Counted from the first letter of the stretch, positions 27,268 through 35,106 are shown. The stretch: 46,553 nt of DNA from Desulfurobacteriaceae bacterium (GCA_027051905.1 JALUGO010000017.1:1-46553), one strand, 5' to 3'. A program made the numbers and translations. The notes: generated by a model from the letters alone, not told the origin.

Positions 27268-27842
27268 TAACGGTGGCCGTTATGGCCGGCGGGAGGAGCT
27301 CCCGCTTCGGCCGAAACAAACTCTCTGTTCCCTTTAGAGGTAAACTCCTTGTGGAGAACCTCATCAGTTGCCTTACAAACTTTCCGGAAGTTCTGCTTGT
27401 AACGAAAACTCCCCTCTCTTTCTTCCACTTAACTGGCCACTACAGAAACCTTAAGGTTGTTCCCGAATCCTTTGGCACCTACTCTCCGGTCTGCGGCATC
27501 TACACAGCCCTCAAAGAGGCCAACTTTAGAAAAGTTCTGATACTTCCGGGAGATACTCCTCTTGTTAGAAAGGAGGTCCTTTTCCACTTTTCCCGTCAGA
27601 TTCCCCCTGCTGTTCTTTCTGACAGTAGAAGAACTCACTCCCTCTTTACTCTCCTTCTGAAAGACCACATCTTAACAGTTGAGAAGTTTTTAAAGTCTGG
27701 AAGACACAGGCTTGGGGAACTCCACTCACTCCTTAACTCAAGAGAAGTTCCCTTTTCCATATACAGACCCTTTGACTACAGGGAAGATTCCCTTATTAAC
27801 GTAAACAGACCGGAGGACTACCATGAGGCCGTCTGTAGATGA
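27264..27842 (+). CDS. mobA: Molybdenum cofactor guanylyltransferase MobA-like, apparent CTG start
   Basis: Nucleotidyltransferase of 192 residues that adds GMP to molybdopterin, giving the bis-MGD cofactor. Motifs: [14 protein letters not shown] (nucleotide loop), [19 protein letters not shown] (metal-binding Asp) and NVNRPEDY. Start: the first conventional codon is GTG 27273, but GGAGGT at 27253-27258 would then be 14 bases away, and the beta-strand leading into the loop would be cut. CTG 27264 is 5 bases after that site, overlaps the moaCB stop as CTGA, and gives [10 protein letters not shown], the normal MobA opening. I therefore choose CTG. The gene overlaps moaE by 20 bases. Confidence 0.87.
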   Translation: MITVAVMAGGRSSRFGRNKLSVPFRGKLLVENLISCLTNFPEVLLVTKTPLSFFHLTGHYRNLKVVPESFGTYSPVCGIYTALKEANFRKVLILPGDTPLVRKEVLFHFSRQIPPAVLSDSRRTHSLFTLLLKDHILTVEKFLKSGRHRLGELHSLLNSREVPFSIYRPFDYREDSLINVNRPEDYHEAVCR

Positions 27843-28179
27843 AATCGTAGAGAGAGTAAAGATGCGTTCAAACCCTGAAAACCTGGGGATGGTTCTTGTT
27901 CACAACGGGGTTGTAAGGGGGAGCTCCCGCTCTGGCGAGAGAGTTTTGGGGATGGAACTTTCTTATGACGAGGAGAAACTGAAGCAGTTAATCTCTGAGA
28001 TTGAATCCCGTGAGGGGATAGAGGCCGTTGAGGTGTGGCTCAACTCAGGTAAACTAAAAGTTGGAGACGACATAATGATTGTTGCAGTTGCAGGCCGCTA
28101 CCGTTCAGACGTCCTTCCCGCCTTTGAGGAGCTCATCTCACGGATAAAAAAGGAGGTTGTTCTTGAAAAAGAAGTTTGA
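27823..28179 (+). CDS. moaE: MoaE-like molybdopterin synthase catalytic subunit (divergent)
   Basis: Large subunit of molybdopterin synthase, which inserts sulfur into cyclic pyranopterin. The 118-residue protein is shorter than E. coli MoaE (150). Aligning by eye, the Arg of GVVRGSS, the Arg of GRYRSD, and two Lys near the end (IKKEV and LEKEV) match the substrate-binding Arg and the catalytic Lys pair. The usual His-Arg-Ile-Gly turn is replaced by LNSG, and the C-terminal tail is missing. No moaD is in the window. CGGAGG precedes ATG 27823. Position between mobA and msrB in overlapping order supports the assignment. Confidence 0.75.
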   Translation: MRPSVDEIVERVKMRSNPENLGMVLVHNGVVRGSSRSGERVLGMELSYDEEKLKQLISEIESREGIEAVEVWLNSGKLKVGDDIMIVAVAGRYRSDVLPAFEELISRIKKEVVLEKEV

Positions 28180-28555
28180 CGACAGCCACCTGACAGACTT
28201 TGAGAAGTGGGTAATCTTCAGGAAAGGAACAGAGCCCCCTTTTAACAACAAATACTGGAATCACTTTGAAAACGGCGTTTACGTCTGTAAGCTATGCTGT
28301 CAGCCCCTCTTTAAGAGCTCTGCCAAGTTCTTCTCTTACTCTGGCTGGCCTTCATTTGACGAGGCCATTCCCGGGGCCGTTAATGAGGTTCCCGAGGAGT
28401 TCCCCGACGACCGTATAGAGGTTGTCTGCTCCCGGTGTGGAGCCCACTTAGGCCACGTTTTCTTTGGAGAGGGTTACACTCCAAAGAACGTTCGCTACTG
28501 CATAAATTCCGCAGCTATAGACTTCATTCCGGAGAGTGAAAGTGGCTCTGATTGA
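28163..28555 (+). CDS. msrB: Peptide methionine-(R)-S-oxide reductase MsrB
   Basis: Repairs oxidised methionine in proteins, using thioredoxin. The protein of 130 residues contains the full MsrB domain: GTEPPFNNKYWNH, the zinc Cys pairs CKLC and CSRC, FSYSGWPSFDEA, and the catalytic Cys in RYCINSAAIDF. I place the start at TTG 28163, 6 bases after AGGAGG (28151-28156); an in-frame TTG at 28157 would abut the ribosome site. It overlaps moaE by 17 bases and the ABC ATPase gene by 20. There is no signal peptide, so it acts in the cytoplasm. Confidence 0.95.
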   Translation: MKKKFDDSHLTDFEKWVIFRKGTEPPFNNKYWNHFENGVYVCKLCCQPLFKSSAKFFSYSGWPSFDEAIPGAVNEVPEEFPDDRIEVVCSRCGAHLGHVFFGEGYTPKNVRYCINSAAIDFIPESESGSD

Positions 28556-29231
28556 GCTTAAGAACATCAGAAAGGTTTACCGTCAGGGAGACCTTGAGGT
28601 AGAAGTTCTTAAAGGGATAGACCTTACAATTGAGAGGGGGGAATTTGTCTCAATCGTAGGCCCTTCAGGTTCTGGAAAATCAACCCTTATGTATATCCTT
28701 GGCTGTTTAGACAGGCCCACCTCCGGTGAATACTACTTAGACGGCAGAGACGTTCTGAAACTGCCAGACGACGAAGTCTCTAAACTTCGTGCAGAATACA
28801 TCGGTTTTGTCTTTCAGGCCTTCTACCTGATTCCATACCTTACCGTTCTAGACAACGTTCTCCTTCCGGTTTCTTATCTTCCAAAATCGGAAAGGAAGAA
28901 GCGGTTTGCCGATAAATCTCCCCAACAGAAGGCCGTTGAACTTTTAACCCGCCTTGGCCTTAGAGAGAGGCTTCACTTTAAACCCGAGGAGCTCTCAGGA
29001 GGCCAGAAACAGAGAACGGCCATAGCCAGAGCTCTCATCAATTCCCCCGAAGTAATCCTTGCAGATGAACCTACAGGCCAGCTTGACAGTGAGTCAAGCC
29101 GTGAGGTTATGAGGATATTTAAGGAGCTCCACTCTGAAGGAAAAACCGTAATTGTCGTTACCCACGACCCTGAAGTTGCAAAACACGCCCAGAGAATCGT
29201 TAAGATACGGGACGGAAGGGTTGTTGAATGA
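28536..29231 (+). CDS. ABC transporter ATP-binding protein, MacB/LolD type
   Basis: ATPase of 231 residues powering the two permeases that follow. Walker A is GPSGSGKST near 43-51; the Q loop is in VFQAFYLIPYLTVLDNV, typical of the MacB/LolD class; the signature is LSGGQKQRTAIARAL near 151-165; Walker B is VILADEPTGQLDSE; the switch His is in VTHDPEVA. The start may be GTG 28536 or GTG 28542, both in frame after GGAGAG. It ends in an ATGA overlap with the first permease. It is presumably an exporter of lipoproteins, peptides or macrolide-like compounds, but the cargo is unknown. Confidence 0.95.
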   Translation: MKVALIELKNIRKVYRQGDLEVEVLKGIDLTIERGEFVSIVGPSGSGKSTLMYILGCLDRPTSGEYYLDGRDVLKLPDDEVSKLRAEYIGFVFQAFYLIPYLTVLDNVLLPVSYLPKSERKKRFADKSPQQKAVELLTRLGLRERLHFKPEELSGGQKQRTAIARALINSPEVILADEPTGQLDSESSREVMRIFKELHSEGKTVIVVTHDPEVAKHAQRIVKIRDGRVVE

Positions 29232-30418
29232 GAGGATTCATCTTTAAAGACCTTTTCCTTTCACTCCTTCACAATAAACTGAGAACCCTCTTTGCCCTTC
29301 TCGGGGTTCTCTTTGGGGTTGTCTCTCTGGTTCTTATCGTTGCGGCGATTGAGGGGAGCTCCCTCCTTGCAAACAGGGTAATAGAGAAGCTGGGCCCCGA
29401 CTCCGTCCTCATCATTTCGGGATCAATAAAGAAAGGACCCAGAAGCGGCTTTCAAAACCTCACACTTGAAGACGTTAAAGAGATAGGGAAACTTGAAGGT
29501 ATCTTTGCACTTACCTACGGAGTTGTTAAGCCGATGACGGTTTCTGACGTATCAACTTCAAAATTTACCTCTGTCTTTGGGGTGGGAGAGAACTGGCTCC
29601 TCTCCTGGAACTACAGAATTGAGGAGGGTAGGGGATTTACAGATTCCGACTTTAAAAACCTGAGGAAAGTTGCCGTTATCGGCCACGACGTAGCCGATTT
29701 TTTCTGGCCTGGTGAGAGCCCCATCGGGAAAATCATCCTTATAGGTAAAGTTCCCTTTAAAGTTATTGGCCTCTACGCCAAGAAAGGGAAAACCCCCAAC
29801 GGACACAATTTAGACGACAGGGTTTTCATTCCTTTTCCGGTTTTTGACAGGCTTTTGGAGAAGACCTACGGCCACATCAGTATAATCCGCTTCAGAGTTT
29901 TCAACATGGCAGAGTATAACCAGATAGTTAAAGAGACCCGGCAAATACTTCTGAAACACCACAAGCCCGACGAGTTTATGATAATTACTCCCGTTGTTGT
30001 TAAGAAGTTCCTCTCCATGCTCTCTGCAACCCTTGCCTTTTTCCTTGGAATTGCCTCAACAACAGCCTTAGTTGTTGGGGGATTCGTTCTTTCGTCAATC
30101 TTTTACATAAACATCTACGTTCGCCAGTGGGAGATAGGTTTAAGAAGAGCTTTAGGCGCCACAAGGGGAGACATACTGAAGCGGTTCCTCTACGAGGCCG
30201 TTGTTATCTCGCTACTTGCCTCTCTTTTGGGAAACGTTTTAGGCTACTTTACCATTAAGTTTATACTGCCCCTTTTAAACATTCCTGTTGTCTATCCGGT
30301 TGAGGCCTTTCTGCTTGCCAACCTCTTTACCCTTGGAGTCTGCCTCTTTGCCGTTTACTTCCCGGCAAGAAAGGCCTCCTCCTTTGAGCCTGTTTCAGCC
30401 CTCAGGAGGAAGGCGTGA
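29228..30418 (+). CDS. MacB-type ABC transporter permease (first of two)
   Basis: A 396-residue inner-membrane subunit with the MacB/FtsX layout: one N-terminal span (TLFALLGVLFGVVSLVLIVA), a periplasmic domain of about 220 residues (about 45-265), then three C-terminal spans including the conserved REIGLRRALGAT-like stretch, here WEIGLRRALGATRGDIL near 298-314. The periplasmic part holds the MacB_PCD pattern (YRIEEGRGFTDSDF, VAVIGHDVADFF). It probably pairs with the paralogue next to it as a heterodimer. No outer-membrane or membrane-fusion component is nearby. Confidence 0.92.
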   Translation: MRGFIFKDLFLSLLHNKLRTLFALLGVLFGVVSLVLIVAAIEGSSLLANRVIEKLGPDSVLIISGSIKKGPRSGFQNLTLEDVKEIGKLEGIFALTYGVVKPMTVSDVSTSKFTSVFGVGENWLLSWNYRIEEGRGFTDSDFKNLRKVAVIGHDVADFFWPGESPIGKIILIGKVPFKVIGLYAKKGKTPNGHNLDDRVFIPFPVFDRLLEKTYGHISIIRFRVFNMAEYNQIVKETRQILLKHHKPDEFMIITPVVVKKFLSMLSATLAFFLGIASTTALVVGGFVLSSIFYINIYVRQWEIGLRRALGATRGDILKRFLYEAVVISLLASLLGNVLGYFTIKFILPLLNIPVVYPVEAFLLANLFTLGVCLFAVYFPARKASSFEPVSALRRKA

Positions 30419-31608
30419 TGATGGGAGCTCTTCTTGCCTACGCCAGGGAGAACAAAAAGAGGTTTCTCCTCTCCCTCATCGGCGTTTCAATCGGCGTTTT
30501 CGTTCTTACACTTATGCTGGGAATAACAAATGCTATGAAACTGAAAGTTGAAAGGGTAATAGGGAAAATGGGTTCTTACGTTCTCGTAGTCCTTCCTGGA
30601 GAAGTAAAAAACCTTGGAGGGAGAACGATTCAGCTCTCTTTCTACCCCACACTTACACTTACCGATGCAGAGGCTATAAGGGAGAAGTGCCCCGACGTTT
30701 CGGCCGTCTCTCCTTTTAAAAAGGTCTCTCCCAATGTCCACTACGGAGGAAAATCCATCTCTGCCTCTGTTCGTGGAGTCTCCCCCGACTACCTGAAAAT
30801 TTCCGGCCACTTGCTCCTGTGCGGCCGATTTCTGACTGGTTCAGACGTAAAGAACATCTCTCAGGTTGCCGTTTTAGGTTTTGACGTTGCCAGAAAACTC
30901 TACGGTAAAACCTGCCCGGTTGGGAAGACCATCTATCTCTTTAACGCTCCCTACCGTATCGTTGGGGTTATGGAGAAGATAGGAACAGACCTGAGCGGAG
31001 AGAACCTTGACGACAGGGTCTACATTCCCATAACCTCTGCCGTTAAGAGGATCTCAAACGTTGATTATATAGACGGCATTTACGTTCTTCCCGTTTCTCT
31101 CGAATCCTTTAAGGCTGCTAAAGAGGAGGTTTATTCTCTTCTCCTTAAACGGCACGGTAAGAAAGACTTCTCCGTCAACTCCTACGCCGACCTTGTCAAT
31201 ACTCAGAAGCAGGCTATGGAGATATTTACGAAACTTTCCATAATCGTTTCCGTTATCTCCTTTGGAGTGGGAGCTCTTGGAATCCTAGCTGTTATGACCC
31301 TTTCTGTTTACGAGAGGCTCGTTGAGATTGGCGTAAGGAGAGCTTTCGGAGCTCCCCGCTCAGCTATCTTTTTTCAATTTCTTTTTGAATCTGCATTTCT
31401 CTCTCTTACTGGGGCTTCTGCAGGGGTTGTTCTGGCAGTTATCGTGGTTTCCAGCATTTCCGTCTTTGCCGCTTGGCCTGTATATTTTCCTTTGAAGGAA
31501 GCAGTTTTTTCATTTATACTTTCCTTTCTTATTGGACTTTTTTCAGGGATTTACCCGGCTGTGAGAGCCCTTTCTTTTGAACCAAGGGAAATTTTGAATG
31601 AAGAATAA
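30418..31608 (+). CDS. MacB-type ABC transporter permease (second of two)
   Basis: A 396-residue paralogue of the preceding permease: N-terminal span at about 16-36, periplasmic domain with FLTGSDVKNISQVAVLGFDVA, and three C-terminal spans with RLVEIGVRRAFGAPRSAI. ATG 30418 overlaps the previous stop (TGATG) and lies 8 bases after AGGAGG 30404-30409; GTG 30415 and ATG 30421 are alternatives. Two distinct permeases with one ATPase imply an asymmetric exporter. It closes the moa-msrB-ABC run; a drop in GC content follows. Confidence 0.92.
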   Translation: MMGALLAYARENKKRFLLSLIGVSIGVFVLTLMLGITNAMKLKVERVIGKMGSYVLVVLPGEVKNLGGRTIQLSFYPTLTLTDAEAIREKCPDVSAVSPFKKVSPNVHYGGKSISASVRGVSPDYLKISGHLLLCGRFLTGSDVKNISQVAVLGFDVARKLYGKTCPVGKTIYLFNAPYRIVGVMEKIGTDLSGENLDDRVYIPITSAVKRISNVDYIDGIYVLPVSLESFKAAKEEVYSLLLKRHGKKDFSVNSYADLVNTQKQAMEIFTKLSIIVSVISFGVGALGILAVMTLSVYERLVEIGVRRAFGAPRSAIFFQFLFESAFLSLTGASAGVVLAVIVVSSISVFAAWPVYFPLKEAVFSFILSFLIGLFSGIYPAVRALSFEPREILNEE

Positions 31609-31634
31609 GAAGGAAACCTCTTATGAGTCAGATT

Positions 31635-31661
31635 TTGACGCATCCGAATAATTAATATACT
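31635..31661 (+). promoter_or_regulatory. Probable promoter of the zinc-ribbon microprotein gene
   Basis: TTGACG (31635-31640) and TATACT (31656-31661) are both five-of-six matches to sigma-70 hexamers, spaced 15 bases (16 if the upstream box is read as TTTGAC). The ATG at 31692 is 30 bases downstream. It lies in the 83-base gap after the ABC permease. Confidence 0.5.
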
Positions 31662-31691
31662 TATGACTAAAATTTATGGAGGTTTAAAACA

Positions 31692-31898
31692 ATGGTAGGG
31701 GGGATAGCAAATACTAACAAATTGTCTTTATTTGATTATCCAGACATTCTGGTTTACGTGGATCGATTCTGTCCTAAGTGTGGTTCTCCTCTTTCCGTTA
31801 AGAGGGCTAACGGTGCGGAAGTAGAAACCTGTCTTAATCAGAGGTGTTCTTACTTCAGGGTGAGGAAATCCTCAAAAGTTTCACCTTCTGATGGTTGA
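31692..31898 (+). CDS. Zinc-ribbon microprotein, copy 1
   Basis: A 68-residue protein of unknown function. The core reads FDYPDILVYVDRFCPKCGSP, then about 17 residues later CLNQRC, giving a CxxC...CxxxxC set suited to one zinc ion. A basic tail follows (FRVRKSSKV). It shares with copy 2 the order of an IL/FL hydrophobic strand, Asp, Phe-Cys-Pro-x-Cys-Gly-Ser-Pro and the second Cys pair. ATG 31692 has GGAGG (31678-31682) 9 bases upstream and a promoter further up. The gene is AT-rich next to its neighbours. A role in nucleic acid or protein binding is only a guess. Confidence 0.7.
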   Translation: MVGGIANTNKLSLFDYPDILVYVDRFCPKCGSPLSVKRANGAEVETCLNQRCSYFRVRKSSKVSPSDG

Positions 31899-31900
31899 TC

Positions 31901-31930
31901 GGTTTTTAAAAATTTTTAAACCTAAATTTT
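31901..31930 (+). terminator. Weak AT-rich hairpin between the two microprotein genes
   Basis: GGTTT (31901-31905) pairs with AAACC (31918-31922) around an A/T core that can extend the stem imperfectly; TAAATTTTTG follows. It stands 3 bases after the stop of copy 1. It is thermally weak for a thermophile and may not terminate well. Confidence 0.3.
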
Positions 31931-31984
31931 TGCTGTTTTATAATATTGTATTAAATATTCCTTATAAAGTATGGAGAGAGAACT

Positions 31985-32182
31985 TTGGAGGTTTATAACA
32001 AGAGTTCCATTTTCAGAATTCCTGATTTCCTAGTTCTTCTCGATTGTTTCTGTCCTCTGTGTGGCTCTCCTATTTCTTTAAAGGTTGTTTCTGATGAATT
32101 AGTAAAGGTTTGTTCCAATCCAGATTGTCCATATCTTGAAAAGATGGGAAACAAGAATGCATTAGAAAAAATCCTACTTTAA
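31985..32182 (+). CDS. Zinc-ribbon microprotein, copy 2 (start uncertain)
   Basis: A 65-residue paralogue of copy 1: IPDFLVLLDCFCPLCGSPIS followed about 12 residues later by CSNPDC. Alignment with copy 1 begins at Asn-Lys (NKSSIFRIPDFL against NKLSLFDYPDIL). The start is a problem: the only usual codon in frame is TTG 31985, which lies inside the ribosome-binding sequence TTGGAGG; no ATG, GTG or TTG lies at a normal distance after GGAGG 31987-31991. The 14 bases from that GGAGG match the leader of copy 1 at 13 positions. The gene could use a non-standard codon, be leaderless, or be decaying. TATAAT at 31939-31944 and TATAAA at 31963-31968 could be -10 boxes. Its stop overlaps the convergent ftsY stop. 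Confidence 0.55.
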   Translation: MEVYNKSSIFRIPDFLVLLDCFCPLCGSPISLKVVSDELVKVCSNPDCPYLEKMGNKNALEKILL

Positions 32183-33621
32183 CTATTCTTGACCTCATCT
32201 TCTTTTTCACCATCAGAAAACAGCGCCTCTATAAACTCCTCCGGGTCAAACTTCCTCAAGTCCTCTATCCTTTCTCCTATTCCAACAAACTTTATCGGAA
32301 TCTTCAGGTCGTTGCAGATTGCTACAACGATTCCACCCTTTGCCGTTCCATCAAGCTTCGTTAGAGCTATCCCTGTAACGTCTGTAATCTCCTTAAAGGC
32401 TTTGGCCTGAGAAATGGCGTTCTGGCCGGTGTTTGCATCCAGAACTAAGAGAATTTCTGCCGGCTGGCCGGGGAACTCCCTTCCGATAACCTTCTTTATC
32501 TTGTGGATCTCCTTCATTAACCTCTCTTTGTTGTGGAGCCTTCCGGCTGTGTCAACAATGAGAACGTCCTCTCCCTTGGCCTTTATGCTCTGAATTGCGT
32601 CAAATACAACAGCTGCCGGATCGGTTCCCTCCTGACCTTTAACTATCCTTACTCCTGCCCTCTCTGCCCACACCTCAAGCTGTTCAATTGCTGCAGCCCT
32701 AAACGTATCTGCCGCCGCCAGAACTACAGAGAAGCCTGAGTCCTTTAGTTGTTTTGCCAGCTTCCCTATTGTTGTTGTTTTCCCAACCCCGTTTACTCCA
32801 AGAACCAAAATCACAGAGGGCTTTTCCGTTAAATTCAACTCTCCGCTACACTGCCTGAGGAGCTCCTTCAGTCTCTCCTTCAGAATCTCAAGGAGCTGGT
32901 CGGAGCTCTTTATCTTCCTCTTCTTTGCCTCGTTCCTCAAGTACTCTATCAGCTCTAAGGTTGTGTTTACTCCAACGTCTGCAAGTATCAGCCTCTCCTC
33001 AAGCTCCTCAAACAGACTCTCGTCAACCTTTCTCCCTGCAAAGTCTGAAAGCCCTAAGGCATCTCTGGTCTTTTTAAGACCTTCCTTGAAGCTCTTTAGA
33101 ATCTTTGAGCCTGTTAGACCTAACTTCTCCTCAACCTCTCTCTTTCTAACTGTAAATTCTAGTTTGTAGTTTTCAGGAACTTTCTCCTCAACCTCTTTCA
33201 GGGCTTTCAGTGCAAGGTCGTAGAGTCCTTCTTTTATGTAGAGGTTCGCTATGTGGTAGTTTGCAAGGAATGAGAGCTTCTCGTTTTGGCTGTTCCTTGC
33301 AACGTCGTAGAGGTTCCTGGCCTTCTGTAAGTTTCCTTTATACTCCTCAATCAGCCCTTTAAAGAAAGAGGCGTAGTCCTTTCCGAGCCCCTTCTCTAAC
33401 TTCTCAGTGTAGGGCTCAAACTCTCTGTATATTGCAAGGTTCCTTACTATCTTTGCCGCTTCCTCTACAAGCTCTCCGTTGCTGTAGATGAGGGCGTTTG
33501 CCACAGCCTCAGGAGCTCTCCTTTCGTTCTCCTCTGCCAGCTTCAGCCACTTCTCCGGCTGGTTCGGGTTCTCTCTGAGCTCCTCTTCTAAACCCTTCTT
33601 TTTCCTGAAAAAGCCAAACAT
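32179..33621 (-). CDS. ftsY: Signal recognition particle receptor FtsY with TPR-like N-terminal extension
   Basis: Receptor GTPase that docks SRP-ribosome complexes at the membrane. The NG domain occupies about 175-480: GVNGVGKTTTIGKLA (G1), DTFRAAAIEQLEVWAERAGV, DTAGRLHNKERLMKEI (G3) and LTKLDGTAKGG (G4/G5). The start is ATG 33621 (MFGFFRKKKG) after GGAAGGAG; a GTG 15 bases upstream is less likely. Before the NG domain, residues about 20-165 form helical repeats; ANYHIANLYIKEGLYDLALK near 120-139 fits the tetratricopeptide consensus. The usual FtsY A domain is acidic and disordered, so this is unusual. Membrane attachment may use the basic N-terminal FFRKKK patch. Confidence 0.95.
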   Translation of the reverse strand: MFGFFRKKKGLEEELRENPNQPEKWLKLAEENERRAPEAVANALIYSNGELVEEAAKIVRNLAIYREFEPYTEKLEKGLGKDYASFFKGLIEEYKGNLQKARNLYDVARNSQNEKLSFLANYHIANLYIKEGLYDLALKALKEVEEKVPENYKLEFTVRKREVEEKLGLTGSKILKSFKEGLKKTRDALGLSDFAGRKVDESLFEELEERLILADVGVNTTLELIEYLRNEAKKRKIKSSDQLLEILKERLKELLRQCSGELNLTEKPSVILVLGVNGVGKTTTIGKLAKQLKDSGFSVVLAAADTFRAAAIEQLEVWAERAGVRIVKGQEGTDPAAVVFDAIQSIKAKGEDVLIVDTAGRLHNKERLMKEIHKIKKVIGREFPGQPAEILLVLDANTGQNAISQAKAFKEITDVTGIALTKLDGTAKGGIVVAICNDLKIPIKFVGIGERIEDLRKFDPEEFIEALFSDGEKEDEVKNS

Positions 33622-33658
33622 CCTTACTCCTTCCACAGTTTTTGAGAAAAACTATCTA

Positions 33659-34690
33659 CTACAGCTCGTTTGTCAACTTAACCAGTTTACACAGGAGCTC
33701 GTAGGGTTTTCCCTCCTCTATTGCTTTGATGGCTATCTCTATTCCGTCTTCCACCCTTTCAACCTTTCCACCTGCAACGAGGGCAAAACCTGCGTTTAGT
33801 GCAACAACGTCCCTCTTTGCTCCCCTCTCCTCTCCCGTCAGAATTCTCCTTACAATCTCTCTGTTCTCCTCTAATGTCTCTCCACCCTTGATTTCTGAAA
33901 AGGGAGCTTTCTGTAGCTCAAAGTCTTCAGGCTCCACAATGTAGCTCTTTATCTCTCCATCCTTTATCTCTGTTACCTTGGTTGCATCGCTTATTGTTAT
34001 CTCGTCTGTTCCGTCTTTACCGTGAACTATAAAAGCCCTCTCTGTTCCAAGCTTCAGGAGAACTTCGGCCAGCTTCTCTGTAAGCTTCTCGTCGTAAACT
34101 CCCATCAGCTGGCGAACAGCCCCAGCTGGGTTTGTCATAGGCCCCAAAACGTTAAAAATCGTCCTTATCCCAAGCTCCTTCCTTGGCCTTGCAACAGTCG
34201 CCATTGCCGGGTGGAACTTTGGAGCAAACATAAACCCGAAACCCAGCTCTTCAATGCACCTTGCAACCTGCTCCGGCTCAAGCTCTATCTTCACTCCAAA
34301 ACTTTCCAGAATATCTGCGCTTCCGCACCTGCTTGAAACAGACCTGTTCCCGTGCTTTGCAACGGGAACTCCGCAGGAAGCCACAACTAACGCAACCGTT
34401 GTTGAGATGTTGAACGTTCCCTTTAAATCTCCTCCGGTTCCGCAGGTGTCAACAACCCTCCTTCTCAGCTCTTCGCTTAAGGGAACCTTTCTGCTCCTTT
34501 CCCTCAGAACTTCCGTTGCTCCCGTTATCTCCTCAACAGTTTCCCCTTTACACCTGAGGGCTACCAGAATCCCGGCTATCTGAACGTCTGTAAGCTCCCC
34601 TTCCATAATTGAACTGAAGAGCCTGTAAGTCTCCTCTCTACTCAGATTCTCCTTTTCAACTAATCTGTTTAAAACTTCCTTCACTTCCAT
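33659..34690 (-). CDS. trpD: Anthranilate phosphoribosyltransferase
   Basis: Second step of tryptophan synthesis from chorismate: joins anthranilate to PRPP. The 343-residue protein has the diagnostic VDTCGTGGDLKGTFNIST near 86-103 (PRPP and metal binding), KHGNRSVSSRCGSADILE near 118-135, and the RTIFNVLGPMTNPAG stretch. It is a stand-alone enzyme, not fused to TrpG. The start overlaps the end of the upstream DUF123 gene by 10 bases. No other trp gene is present, so tryptophan genes are scattered here. Confidence 0.97.
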   Translation of the reverse strand: MEVKEVLNRLVEKENLSREETYRLFSSIMEGELTDVQIAGILVALRCKGETVEEITGATEVLRERSRKVPLSEELRRRVVDTCGTGGDLKGTFNISTTVALVVASCGVPVAKHGNRSVSSRCGSADILESFGVKIELEPEQVARCIEELGFGFMFAPKFHPAMATVARPRKELGIRTIFNVLGPMTNPAGAVRQLMGVYDEKLTEKLAEVLLKLGTERAFIVHGKDGTDEITISDATKVTEIKDGEIKSYIVEPEDFELQKAPFSEIKGGETLEENREIVRRILTGEERGAKRDVVALNAGFALVAGGKVERVEDGIEIAIKAIEEGKPYELLCKLVKLTNEL

Positions 34691-35106
34691 TTTTCCAGCA
34701 CCTCTCCTGCACTTAATATTTCTGCACCGAGTCTTTCAGCCTTATTCCTTTCAGATTCTAAACTCTTCAACCTGAAGAGATGACTCTCGCAACTGCAGTC
34801 TGTTGCTCCAAAACCTAAAACCGGCTCGTTCCCCTTTAAACTCTCTGCCAGCTTACACTCAAACTTTTTCTCTCTGAATACCCATACCTCAACAGGTTCA
34901 AACCGGCTGTCTGTTGTTATGAAATCAATGTGCCAGTGGCGTTTTTTTCCTTTTTTCAGGTGTCTTAAAACTCTCTTTTCAAGGCTTCCCATTGCAGAGC
35001 CACAGTAACAGTAAACACCTTTCTTCGGACTGAAAACCCTGCCACTTCTAACTTTTACAGTTAAGTCTTCCTTTAAACGGAATACCAGACCGTAACTTCC
35101 CTTCAG
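34681..35106 (-). CDS. DUF123 (GIY-YIG-like) protein, apparent CTG start
   Basis: A 141-residue protein of the DUF123 family, related to GIY-YIG nuclease folds; the family is sometimes fused to endonuclease III. Key stretches: KGSYGLVFRLKED at the N-terminus, GVYCYCGSAMGSLEKRVLRH near 35-54, and HWHIDFITTDS. The first ATG (34992) would begin in mid-domain and lose the YCYCGSA core. The frame is open upstream to CTG 35104-35106, which overlaps the tsaD stop as CTGA and lies 6 bases after AGGAGGT, giving MKGSYGLVF, the normal family opening. I therefore choose the CTG. Its biochemical role is not established. Confidence 0.82.
   Translation of the reverse strand: MKGSYGLVFRLKEDLTVKVRSGRVFSPKKGVYCYCGSAMGSLEKRVLRHLKKGKKRHWHIDFITTDSRFEPVEVWVFREKKFECKLAESLKGNEPVLGFGATDCSCESHLFRLKSLESERNKAERLGAEILSAGEVLEKWK

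Noticed and set aside
31971-32033. 20-codon frame from ATG 31971 as the start of microprotein copy 2
   Set aside because: It is in a different frame and ends at TAG before the zinc core; kept only as a possible frameshift idea in the findings.
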